Positions 1-7,142 of a stretch of 64,000 nt of DNA are shown here, in pieces. The translations under genes were made by a program, and so were the position numbers. The notes beneath the pieces were generated by a model. That model worked only from the letters and a program-made list of their open reading frames with translations. It did no database searches and was not told the DNA's origin. Position 1 is the first letter of the stretch, and each line of letters starts with the position of its first letter. Origin of the DNA: Pseudomonas hydrolytica (GTDB taxonomy: Bacteria; Pseudomonadota; Gammaproteobacteria; Pseudomonadales; Pseudomonadaceae); the NCBI RefSeq assembly GCF_021495345.1, contig NZ_CP099397.1:2728001-2792000 (forward strand), written 5' to 3'.

Positions 1-190
1 CCTCGCTCAGCTGCCGATGCAAGTCGCGGCTGGAGATTCCCTGCTCGTCGTCGGCGCCATACAGCGCCTCCACCACCTTGAGTCTCGGCATGCTGAAACG
101 CAGCCCTGCGGCCTGCAGCCATTCGCGGCACTGACGGGTATCCGGAGCCGCGCGGCATAGTGAACGAGAGCGCTGAGTTTGGGTCGACAT
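1..190 (-). CDS. Fur-family-like transcriptional regulator, N-terminal part (runs off the left edge)
   Basis: The minus strand is open from an ATG at 190 to the window edge, giving 63 residues, and an AAGGAG ribosome site lies a few bases upstream of the ATG. The visible part reads as the first helices of a winged-helix domain of the ferric uptake regulator type, with the typical pattern AGLRFSMPRLKVVEAL followed by a second helix with SSRDLHRQL. Only the DNA-binding N-terminus is seen; the metal site and dimer domain lie outside the window. The gene is divergent from tal. Family assignment rests on this short stretch and could be wrong; another winged-helix family is possible. Confidence 0.5.
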   Translation of the reverse strand, partial: MSTQTQRSRSLCRAAPDTRQCREWLQAAGLRFSMPRLKVVEALYGADDEQGISSRDLHRQLSE

Positions 191-386
191 ATTCGGGCTC
201 CTTGGCTGCTCATCTGAAGTCGGACTCCACCGACCTCGGCGCGTTTCACCGCACCTTCATATGTTAAGACGAACGAGCAGGCCAAAAGCGCGCCCCCAAA
301 AGGTAAAAAATTGTCAGTGACTCGACCGTTGAGCGCCCGCAGCGCCTCGGGTAAGGTCATGCCATCTGCAACGACAAGGCCTCGTC

Positions 387-1313
387 ATGACCTCCAAGCT
401 GGAACAACTCAAGCAGTTCACCACCGTGGTCGCCGATACCGGTGATCTCGACGCCATCGCCCGGCTCAAGCCGGTGGATGCCACCACCAATCCCTCCCTG
501 CTGCTCAAGGCCGCATCGCTGCCGGGCTACGCCGATCTTCTGAAACAGGCCGTCAGCGCCGGCAAGGGTGATCCGGGTCTGGCCTGCGACCACTTCGCCG
601 TTGCCGTTGGCCAGGAGATTCTCAAGGTCATTCCCGGGCGCATTTCCACCGAGGTGGATGCCCGCCTGTCGTTCGATACCGGCGCCACCCTGCTGCGCGC
701 CGAGCGTCTGGTCGGCCTCTATGAGCAGGCCGGCATCGGCCGCGAACGGGTGCTGATCAAGATCGCCTCGACCTGGGAAGGCATTCGCGCTGCCGAGCAG
801 CTGGAAAAATCCGGCGTGCAGACCAACCTCACCCTGCTTTTCTCCTTCGCCCAGGCGCAAGCGTGCGCCGATGCCGGCGTATTCCTCATCTCGCCTTTCG
901 TCGGCCGCATCTACGACTGGTACAAGAAAACCGAGAGCCGTGACTTTGTCGGCAGCGAAGATCCGGGCGTGCAGTCGGTCAGCCGTATCTACGACTACTA
1001 CAAGGCCAACGGTTACGACACCGTGGTGATGGGAGCGAGCTTCCGCAACCTCGGCCAGATCGAAGCGCTGGCCGGCTGCGATCGCCTGACCATCAGCCCT
1101 GAACTGCTGCAGAAGCTGGCCGAGGATGAGGGCGAACTGAGCCGCAAGCTTGCTCCGGGCGGCGCTGGCGAAGCTCGTCAGACGCTGGACGAAAGCGCCT
1201 TCCGTTGGGCGTTGAACGAAGATGCGATGGCCACCGAGAAACTGGCCGAGGGCATCCGCCTGTTCGCCCGTGACCAGGAAAAGCTCGAGGCACTGCTGGC
1301 CGCCAAGGCCTGA
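387..1313 (+). CDS. tal: Transaldolase, TalB type
   Basis: This 308-residue protein is a cytoplasmic transaldolase of the non-oxidative pentose phosphate pathway. It moves a dihydroxyacetone unit between sedoheptulose 7-phosphate and glyceraldehyde 3-phosphate. The length matches E. coli TalB (about 317 residues). The two family signatures are present: [12 protein letters not shown] at residues 31-42, and [17 protein letters not shown], whose lysine (about residue 125) forms the Schiff base. The ATG at 387 starts the conserved N-terminus directly. A strong terminator follows within 15 bases, so the gene is probably transcribed alone. In P. aeruginosa the same neighbours (STAS protein, response regulator) follow tal. 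Confidence 0.95.
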   Translation: MTSKLEQLKQFTTVVADTGDLDAIARLKPVDATTNPSLLLKAASLPGYADLLKQAVSAGKGDPGLACDHFAVAVGQEILKVIPGRISTEVDARLSFDTGATLLRAERLVGLYEQAGIGRERVLIKIASTWEGIRAAEQLEKSGVQTNLTLLFSFAQAQACADAGVFLISPFVGRIYDWYKKTESRDFVGSEDPGVQSVSRIYDYYKANGYDTVVMGASFRNLGQIEALAGCDRLTISPELLQKLAEDEGELSRKLAPGGAGEARQTLDESAFRWALNEDAMATEKLAEGIRLFARDQEKLEALLAAKA

Positions 1314-1323
1314 ACAAAAAAAG

Positions 1324-1350
1324 GGGGCGCCAGCCAAGCTGACGCCCCTT
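1324..1350 (+). terminator. Rho-independent terminator after tal
   Basis: An 11-base-pair stem (GGGGCGCCAGC pairing with GCTGACGCCCC, one mismatch, CAA loop) lies just after the tal stop codon, preceded by a run of A and followed by TTTC. The A tract on the left means it could also stop minus-strand transcription. Confidence 0.8.
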
Positions 1351-1371
1351 TCGAATACTACGAGATCAATA

Positions 1372-1433
1372 CGTAGGGTGCGCCGTGCGCACCTGAGGCT
1401 TTCTTTGAATCAGTCGGTGCGCACAGCGCACCC
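1372..1433. repeat. Inverted pair of GC-rich intergenic repeats (REP-like)
   Basis: Two inverted copies of a short repeat (CGTAGGGTGCGCC...GCACC and its reverse complement) sit between tal and the STAS gene. The same pair in opposite arrangement occurs at 7057-7124. Such extragenic repeats are common between convergent genes in Pseudomonas and can form large hairpins in RNA. Confidence 0.7.
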
Positions 1434-1451
1434 GACGGAAAACCAGGGAGG

Positions 1452-1946
1452 TCAGTGCCGCTCGAGCGCACTGACCAGATCATGGAAGGCCTCGCGGTTG
1501 GAGTCGTTCAACCCCATCAGGATACGGTGCGCTTCCAGCACCTTGGCCTTGACCACTTCCTCGTTCTGATCCTGCGATGGCAGGTCGTCCAGTGCTTCCG
1601 GGCAGGGAATCGGACGATCGACGATATTGAACACCTGATCGAAACCCATCGACTGCAGCAGGCGGGTGATATCGTCGTGCGTGGTCACCACGGTCGGCAA
1701 CAGGCCCACCTTCTGCCGCGAAAGAATGGACAGTTTGGCCAGCAGACCCAGGGTGGTGCTGTCGATGCTGCGGGTTTCGGTCAGGTCGATGACGATGGCC
1801 GAAAAATTCAACGCGGTGAAAATCTTCTCAATCGTGGCATCCAGCGCCGAACACAGCGTCAGACGGACTTCGCCGACGAATTTCAGGACGAATGTGCCAT
1901 CCTGCTCGGCGAATTGGATGCGACCGGGGCTCATCCCAGGGTTCAT
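1452..1946 (-). CDS. STAS-domain anti-sigma factor antagonist
   Basis: This 164-residue protein has an N-terminal STAS fold (residues about 10-110), as in SpoIIAA/HsbA-type anti-anti-sigma factors. The conserved phosphorylation segment SIDSTTLGLL is present, with the candidate serine at residue 63. A helical tail follows. Its start codon overlaps the end of the response-regulator phosphatase gene by four bases (ATGA), so the pair is co-translated. The logical partnership is that the PP2C-type phosphatase upstream removes phosphate from this serine, freeing the protein to capture an anti-sigma partner. The partner is not in the window. It resembles PA2797 of P. aeruginosa by position. Confidence 0.85.
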   Translation of the reverse strand: MNPGMSPGRIQFAEQDGTFVLKFVGEVRLTLCSALDATIEKIFTALNFSAIVIDLTETRSIDSTTLGLLAKLSILSRQKVGLLPTVVTTHDDITRLLQSMGFDQVFNIVDRPIPCPEALDDLPSQDQNEEVVKAKVLEAHRILMGLNDSNREAFHDLVSALERH

Positions 1947-3127
1947 GCAAGGTTCCTGCTCAACACCAGCAAGGCAATATCATCCGGCATCTCACCCAGA
2001 TTGGCCAGACCGAGAACTTGACGCAAACCGTCAAGCGTACCGCCAGCCTGGCTAACCAGTTGTGGCAACGCCAATTCCTTCTCCTTCAGCGTCTCGCCTG
2101 GCAGCAGGTCGAGAATGCCGTCGGAAAGCAAGGTGAGGCTGAATGATTCGGGCAGCTTCATGACCTGATCGCCATACTCGGCCTCTGCGAACAGGCCGAC
2201 CGGCAGGCCGCGCCCTTCCAGATACCGCGCCTCGCCATTCTCGAACAGTACCGGCAGCGGCAAATGGCCGCCGATGCTGTAGGTGAGCTGGCCGCTCTGT
2301 TCGTCGATCACCCCGCCCAGCATGGTCACATGCTTGCCGAGCTTGCAGTTGATCAACCCGCGATTGATGTGGCCGAGCACATCGGAGGGCTTGAACTCGG
2401 GTAGCGAACCGCCCCGCCGCCACTCGTAGAGCAGGCGCGTGGTCATGAACTTGAGCAGCACGGTGACGAAGGCCGAAGAAGCGCCGTGCCCGGAAACGTC
2501 CGCCAGGTAGAAGCCGATGCGTCGCTCGTCGATGCGGAAGTAGTCGACGAAATCACCGGACAGGTACAAGGAGGGGATGATCTTGTGCGCGAAGGTCAGG
2601 CCATCGACCTGCCAGGGCGTCACCGGCAGCATGTTCATCTGCACCTGGCGACCGGCGTTCTGGTCTTCCTGCAGCAGGTGCAGGCTGGCCTGCAGCTCGC
2701 GGTTGGCAGCCTCAAGCTTCTCGCGGTAGCGCTGGTTCTCCATGCGCAGGCGCGAGCGATCCAGTGCCCGACGCACCGAGTGCTCGAGCACCGCCAGGTC
2801 TTCCAGCGGCTTGATCAGGTAATCGGCAGCGCCCAGACGCAGGGCTTCGACGGCATCGTTCATGACGCCTGCGCCCGAGACCACAATCACCGGGACTTCG
2901 ACACCCAGGGCGTTGATACGACGGATCAGCTCGAGGCCATCGACCTGCGGCATGCGCAGGTCACAGATCATCAGGTCGGGGCTTTCCTGCTGGAACACTT
3001 CCAGCCCCTGCAAACCGTTGTTGGCCTGCAATACCTTGAAGCCGCTGTCCTCGAGATAGGCTGCGAGGCTGGCACGCACGACATCGTCGTCGTCGATGAT
3101 CAGCAGAGTGGCACTGGTTTTGTGCAT
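1943..3127 (-). CDS. Response regulator with PP2C/SpoIIE-type phosphatase output domain
   Basis: The 394-residue protein has a receiver domain at the N-terminus (acidic cluster IDDDD, phospho-acceptor Asp56 in MICDLRMP, Lys in DYLIKPLED), a coiled linker (about 125-165), and a SpoIIE/PP2C phosphatase domain. That domain carries the metal-binding ADVSGHGASSAF segment and LLSDGILDLL. Phosphorylation of the receiver is expected to control dephosphorylation of the STAS protein encoded next, as in HsbR/HsbA. The start was set at the ATG at 3127 because the receiver fold begins within ten residues. A TTG 30 bases upstream is an alternative. No cognate kinase is nearby. Confidence 0.87.
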   Translation of the reverse strand: MHKTSATLLIIDDDDVVRASLAAYLEDSGFKVLQANNGLQGLEVFQQESPDLMICDLRMPQVDGLELIRRINALGVEVPVIVVSGAGVMNDAVEALRLGAADYLIKPLEDLAVLEHSVRRALDRSRLRMENQRYREKLEAANRELQASLHLLQEDQNAGRQVQMNMLPVTPWQVDGLTFAHKIIPSLYLSGDFVDYFRIDERRIGFYLADVSGHGASSAFVTVLLKFMTTRLLYEWRRGGSLPEFKPSDVLGHINRGLINCKLGKHVTMLGGVIDEQSGQLTYSIGGHLPLPVLFENGEARYLEGRGLPVGLFAEAEYGDQVMKLPESFSLTLLSDGILDLLPGETLKEKELALPQLVSQAGGTLDGLRQVLGLANLGEMPDDIALLVLSRNLA

Positions 3128-3340
3128 GGGGTATCCAGGCAAACTGCGCCAGGGCAATTAGGGTGACTGCCCGTAGCGCGGCGCCGCATCAATGGCGCCA
3201 GGGCGATTTCAAGGGGCAGACGGTACTCCCATCTGGCGAGCGATTCAAGCCGGCACCGGTCGTCGTCCGGCGGCTTTACAGGGTAAATCGGCGGGAGTTA
3301 TAAGAACCGCGGGAGAGCTCATAAGAAGAGGACAGGGTCC

Positions 3341-3640
3341 ATGAGTCAGAGTGATCGAGCGTACAGCGAGAAACGCGACTACATCCGCATGCGACTGGAA
3401 GCGCCAGTCACCCTGCATCATGCTGGCCGGGAAATTCCGGCCCTGTGCCTGGATCTCTCCAGCACCGGCATGCAAATCGAGGCCGAAGTCATGCTGAAGA
3501 TGGGCGACAAGGTCAAGGTGCACATCCCTTCCGAACACAGCGAACTGGCCGGCCTCGACGCCCAGGCCGAAGTGGTGCGAATCGGCGATCTGGGTGACGG
3601 ACGCCAATCGCTGGGCCTGGCCATCATCTCGATGAGCTGA
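3341..3640 (+). CDS. PilZ-domain protein, putative c-di-GMP receptor
   Basis: A single-domain PilZ protein of 99 residues. The c-di-GMP-binding elements are visible: an arginine-rich N-terminal segment (KRDYIRMRLEAPV) and the later DLSSTGMQIEA motif in place of the consensus D/NxSxxG. Such stand-alone PilZ proteins bind cyclic di-GMP and act on partner proteins in motility or polysaccharide secretion. The partner here is unknown. The gene stands between divergent and convergent neighbours and ends in its own terminator, so it is probably monocistronic. Confidence 0.88.
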   Translation: MSQSDRAYSEKRDYIRMRLEAPVTLHHAGREIPALCLDLSSTGMQIEAEVMLKMGDKVKVHIPSEHSELAGLDAQAEVVRIGDLGDGRQSLGLAIISMS

Positions 3641-3654
3641 AACGCATGCTTACG

Positions 3655-3681
3655 AAAAAGGCGGCTTTAAGCCGCCTTTTT
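3655..3681. terminator. Bidirectional terminator between the PilZ gene and mlaA
   Basis: A perfect hairpin (AAAAAGGCGGC-TTTAA-GCCGCCTTTTT) with A and T tracts on both sides lies between two convergent genes and can serve both strands. Confidence 0.9.
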
Positions 3682-3695
3682 CATGCCTGCCGAAC

Positions 3696-4400
3696 TCAGA
3701 AATCGTCTTCGACGTCACCGTCTTTGACCTTGAACTCGCGGTTCTGCAGGTAGGCGTTGCGGATGAAGATGTACTTGTCGCCGCTGATCAGGCGTTCGGC
3801 CGACAACAGGCTGGCGCGGGTATCCACCACCTCGACGCCACGGGTGACGTTGCGGGTCGGCACGTGGTCGATGTACGGATAAGGCGTCACGAAGCTGTCC
3901 GGCACCCTGCCGGCGGCGTCGCGCACGGTGCTCGGACCGAGGAACGGGATCACCAGATAGGGCCCGCTGTTCAGGCCCCAGACGCCCAGGGTCTGGCCAA
4001 AATCCTCGTCGCTCTTCTGCAGGCCCATATGCTTGGCCACGTCGAAGAAGCCCAGCAGGCCGAAGGTGGTGTTGAAGATCAGGCGACCGGTATCGACACC
4101 GGCATCGTGCAGCTTGCCCTGCAGCAGGTTGTTGGTCAGGTTGCCGACGTCGCCGATATTGCCGAAGACGTTGTGCACGCCGTCTTCGAGAAACTGCGGC
4201 GTGACCTTTTGATAGCCCTGCGCAATCGGTTTCAGCGCGTAGGTATCGAGTGTATCGTTGAAGCGAAACATCGCGCGGTTGAAGCCCTCCCAGGGGTCTT
4301 CTTCCGAAGCGGCCTGGCTCATGGCCGGCAGCAGACTGAGGCCGACCAGCGCCATCAGGCTCCCCAGGCGCACGATCCAGCGAGCACCGATAACATGCAT
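3696..4400 (-). CDS. mlaA: MlaA/VacJ outer-membrane phospholipid-transport protein
   Basis: MlaA removes misplaced phospholipid from the outer leaflet of the outer membrane and passes it to the Mla pathway. The 234-residue product has a signal peptide ending at about MSQAASEED and the family core DPWEGFNRAMFRFNDTLD, GNIGDVGNLTNNLLQGK, FNTTFGLLGFFDVA and PYLVIPFLGPST. The start at 4400 is preceded by AAGGAGA and gives a clean signal sequence; longer versions add an unlikely extension. Unlike E. coli MlaA, no cysteine lipobox is seen: the signal ends in an AxA-type site, suggesting a non-lipidated form. The rest of the mla operon is not nearby. Confidence 0.9.
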   Translation of the reverse strand: MHVIGARWIVRLGSLMALVGLSLLPAMSQAASEEDPWEGFNRAMFRFNDTLDTYALKPIAQGYQKVTPQFLEDGVHNVFGNIGDVGNLTNNLLQGKLHDAGVDTGRLIFNTTFGLLGFFDVAKHMGLQKSDEDFGQTLGVWGLNSGPYLVIPFLGPSTVRDAAGRVPDSFVTPYPYIDHVPTRNVTRGVEVVDTRASLLSAERLISGDKYIFIRNAYLQNREFKVKDGDVEDDF

Positions 4401-4506
4401 TGCAGTCTCTCCTTGAGAAAAGTGGTGTGGCCACCCGCCAGCGGCCGTGAAGGCCGCGCAGTATAAAGCCTGGAGCCCTGATTGGGCAGCATAGCGAACA
4501 ATTGTG

Positions 4507-4917
4507 ATGACCGATAAGACACTGCTGAATACCGCCCGGATACCCGTGCGCTGGGGCGACATGGACAGCTACGGGCACGTCAACAACATCATCTACATGC
4601 AATACCTGGAAGAGGCGCGGGTCGCCTGGTTCGAGCGCGTCGGCATTGCGATGAGCGGCGCACCTCAAGGCCCGGTAGTGCTGCAGACCCAGCACACCTA
4701 CCTCAAACCCGTGGTGCACCCGGCTACGGTGGTGGTCGAGCTGCATGCCGGCGCCCTGGGGCGCAGCAGCCTGGTGGTCGAACACCGCCTGACCACGCTG
4801 GACGATCCCGACACGGTTTACGGCGAAGGTTACTGCAAGCTGGTCTGGATCGACCATCGAAGCGGCCGATCCGTTGCCCTGCCGGAGCATCTGCGCGCCC
4901 TGCTCAGCGTCACCTGA
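4507..4917 (+). CDS. Acyl-CoA thioesterase, 4HBT/YbgC-like hotdog fold
   Basis: A 136-residue single hotdog-domain thioesterase. The active-site segment WGDMDSYGHVNN (Asp20, His24) and YMQYLEEARVAWFE are typical of the 4-hydroxybenzoyl-CoA thioesterase family. It should hydrolyse acyl-CoA thioesters in the cytoplasm; the chain length preferred cannot be read from sequence. The ATG at 4507 was chosen over the overlapping GTG at 4504 because both give the same frame and ATG is the commoner start. A similar gene sits next to vacJ in P. aeruginosa (PA2801). Confidence 0.88.
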   Translation: MTDKTLLNTARIPVRWGDMDSYGHVNNIIYMQYLEEARVAWFERVGIAMSGAPQGPVVLQTQHTYLKPVVHPATVVVELHAGALGRSSLVVEHRLTTLDDPDTVYGEGYCKLVWIDHRSGRSVALPEHLRALLSVT

Positions 4918-4979
4918 CGGTCATCTTCCGGTCATCCGCTGGCGCTAGATTGGACTAGGCCACCGCCACGGATGACCCC

Positions 4980-5699
4980 ATGCCTAACGCCTCCCCTACC
5001 GCCATTCTTTTCGAGCTGTCCGGCTGCCTGGTCGACTTCGGCGCCCGCACCTTGCCGGTCGCACTGCAGCGGCTGCATCCCCAATGCACTCGCACCGATA
5101 CCCTGGGCAGCCCGCAGCAGGCTCTCGCGGGCTGGCTGGGCCAAGCGCCGACGCCGACGCAACAGCAGGCCTTGCAGCAGATGCTGAGCGAAGTAGCCGA
5201 CGAACACGCGGAGCTCACGCCCGGCGCAGAACAGCTGCTGCACAGGCTGCACGCCGACGCCATTCCCTGCGCCTGGCTCGACAGCCTGCCGGCAGACGCC
5301 AGCCTGCGTTTGGCCGAGGCACTGCCGGTACCGGTCACGGCTGTCCTGGCGCGCCAGGCCAGGCCCTGGCCCGCGCCTGACGCCTGCTGGCAGGCCCTGA
5401 GCCAACTGGGTGTGGAGCGTCTCGACGGCTGCGTGTTGGTCAGCGGCAACCCGCACCTTCTGCAGGCCGGCCTCAATGCCGGCTGCTGGACCATCGGCCT
5501 GGCCGCCTGCGGCCCCCTGTGCGGCCTCGCGCCGGCTGACTGGCAGGCGCTGACGACGAACGAGCAGGAGCGTCTGCGCGCCGAGGCCACGCTGCAGCTC
5601 TATCGCCTGGGGACGCACTCGGTGGTCGATCATCTGGGTGAGATCCAGGCCAGCCTCGAGGATATCGGCATGCGCCGGCTCAAGGGCGAAAAGCCCTGA
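4980..5699 (+). CDS. HAD-superfamily-like protein lacking the catalytic aspartates
   Basis: The 239-residue product has the layout of a haloacid-dehalogenase-like phosphatase of the PhnX/phosphoglycolate type, with a helical cap. At motif I it reads ILFELSGCLVDFG where active members have FDxDGT: both the nucleophile and the acid/base aspartate are missing. Motif II (LDSLPAD), motif III and the metal site (LVSGNPHLLQAGLNAG) are also altered. It is probably non-catalytic and may act as a binding or regulatory protein. Position matches PA2803 of P. aeruginosa. The ATG at 4980 is the first that gives the conserved beta strand. Confidence 0.7.
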   Translation: MPNASPTAILFELSGCLVDFGARTLPVALQRLHPQCTRTDTLGSPQQALAGWLGQAPTPTQQQALQQMLSEVADEHAELTPGAEQLLHRLHADAIPCAWLDSLPADASLRLAEALPVPVTAVLARQARPWPAPDACWQALSQLGVERLDGCVLVSGNPHLLQAGLNAGCWTIGLAACGPLCGLAPADWQALTTNEQERLRAEATLQLYRLGTHSVVDHLGEIQASLEDIGMRRLKGEKP

Positions 5700-5817
5700 A
5701 CGGATTGACCCTGGTCAGGCAAAGCCGGCGTGCTTGAATTACCCTTGTTGTACGGGCAGAAACCTTCGGCCACCGACAACGGTCAATGCCTATGCCGATT
5801 CGACAAGGGAGAACCCT

Positions 5818-6084
5818 ATGCCAGCCAATGACCTGCAGCAGCAACTGGAAGCTCTTCATGAGCAACTCGCTCATGGCACGCCGCTCAGCGAAGAAGAACG
5901 GGCATCGCTTTACCTGCTGATTCAGGAAATCGAAGTACAACTGGCGCGCCAGGCCGCGGCCGCTCCCGATGCCACCCTGATGGACGGCGTCAACCTGGCG
6001 GTGGAACGTTTCGAAGCCAGCCACCCCACCCTCGCCGGCACCCTGCGCAACATCATGCAGAGCCTGGCCAATATGGGCATCTGA
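5818..6084 (+). CDS. DUF4404 family protein
   Basis: A small 88-residue helical protein with the DUF4404 pattern (N-terminal LHEQLAHG, then LSEEERASLYLLIQEIE and a C-terminal HPTLAGTLRNIMQSLANMGI). Function is unknown. It is conserved next to queF in Pseudomonas. An AAGGGAGA ribosome site lies upstream of the ATG, and a terminator follows 17 bases after the stop, so it is a separate transcription unit. Confidence 0.8.
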   Translation: MPANDLQQQLEALHEQLAHGTPLSEEERASLYLLIQEIEVQLARQAAAAPDATLMDGVNLAVERFEASHPTLAGTLRNIMQSLANMGI

Positions 6085-6101
6085 CCCGTCGGAAAGCCTA
6101 C

Positions 6102-6133
6102 AGCCGCCACCCCTTTCGGGCTGGCGGCTTTTT
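6102..6133. terminator. Terminator between the DUF4404 gene and queF
   Basis: Stem AGCCGCCA / TGGCGGCT with a loop containing CCCCTTTCGGG, followed by a T tract on the plus strand. It lies between convergent genes. Confidence 0.8.
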
Positions 6134-6139
6134 CATGGC

Positions 6140-6970
6140 TTACTGGCGCACCAGCCGGGCGTTGTCTACGCGTAACGCCTCGGTACTGCGATACGGATTG
6201 ATATCCAGCCCGCCACGGCGCACGTAACGCGCATAGACGGTCAGGGACTGCGGCTGCAGCAGGCGCTGCAGATCGAGGAAGATGCGCTCCACGCACTGCT
6301 CATGAAAGTCGGCGTGCTGGCGGAAGCTCACCAGATAAGCCAGCAGGCTGGCGTGATCCAGCGCCGCGCCCCGGTACTGCACGACCAGGCTGCCCCAGTC
6401 CGGCTGACCGGTGACCGGGCAGTTGGATTTCAGCAGGTGGCTGTGCAGGCTCTCCTCCACCACGCGGCTCGCATTGCAGCGCAAGAGCTCCGGCTGCGGA
6501 TGGGCGTACTGACTGACGCTGATCTCCAGTTCGTCGATGCACTGGCCCGGCAGCGTCGCCACGCCCTCGCCCGCCACCTCGGCCAAGGAACGCAGGCGCA
6601 CCGCCACCGGCTTGCCGGCCACCGCCGACAGATCGCGCACCAGGGTTGCCTGCAATTCGTCCCAGCTGGCGAACACTGTCTGATTCAGCGAGTTGAGATA
6701 GAGCTTGAAGGACTTGGACTCGATGATGTTCGGCGAATCGGCAGGAATGGCGAATTCGCCGATGGCCACCACCGGCTTGCCGGACGGCAGCAGCCAGGAC
6801 AGCTCGTAGCAGTTCCAGTAGTCCACGCCCTGATATGGCAGGTTGTCGCCGTCGAGGCCCAGCTCCGCCCACTTGCTGGTACGCGAGATGGGAAACAGCA
6901 GCTCGGGGCTGTACTCGGCGATGTACTGGCTGGACTTGCCCAGCGGGGAATGTTCGGCGGGGTGCTGCAT
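6140..6970 (-). CDS. queF: NADPH-dependent 7-cyano-7-deazaguanine reductase QueF (long form)
   Basis: QueF reduces preQ0 to preQ1 in queuosine biosynthesis. The 276-residue length and two-domain (bimodular) layout match the E. coli type. The substrate-binding segment [14 protein letters not shown] is at residues 84-97, and the catalytic cysteine is Cys184 in [13 protein letters not shown], with the partner Asp191 following. The gene is monocistronic between a terminator and a REP-like repeat. No preQ1 riboswitch was recognised upstream. Confidence 0.95.
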   Translation of the reverse strand: MQHPAEHSPLGKSSQYIAEYSPELLFPISRTSKWAELGLDGDNLPYQGVDYWNCYELSWLLPSGKPVVAIGEFAIPADSPNIIESKSFKLYLNSLNQTVFASWDELQATLVRDLSAVAGKPVAVRLRSLAEVAGEGVATLPGQCIDELEISVSQYAHPQPELLRCNASRVVEESLHSHLLKSNCPVTGQPDWGSLVVQYRGAALDHASLLAYLVSFRQHADFHEQCVERIFLDLQRLLQPQSLTVYARYVRRGGLDINPYRSTEALRVDNARLVRQ

Positions 6971-7056
6971 GGGGCGGGATCCGGGTTGGCGAAAAACCGG
7001 GCGAGTTTACCGGGTTGACCGCCCAGCCGCACCCACAGCGAGCTCCAGGTTTGCTC

Positions 7057-7124
7057 GGTGCGCACGGCGCACCCTACGTCAACCCGAGGGCGCCCTGGTA
7101 AACGTAGGGTGCGCCGTGCGCACC
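7057..7124. repeat. Inverted pair of GC-rich intergenic repeats (REP-like), second locus
   Basis: Two near-identical inverted copies of the repeat seen at 1372-1433 (CGTAGGGTGCGCC...GCACC) separated by about 24 bases. The pair lies upstream of queF and downstream of the RND transporter gene, and may act as a transcription or mRNA-stability boundary. Confidence 0.75.
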
Positions 7125-7142
7125 AGAATGCTCCTGACAGGC

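Noticed and set aside
6971..7142. A preQ1 riboswitch upstream of queF
   Set aside because: The upstream region holds the REP-like repeat pair; no H-type pseudoknot pattern was seen.
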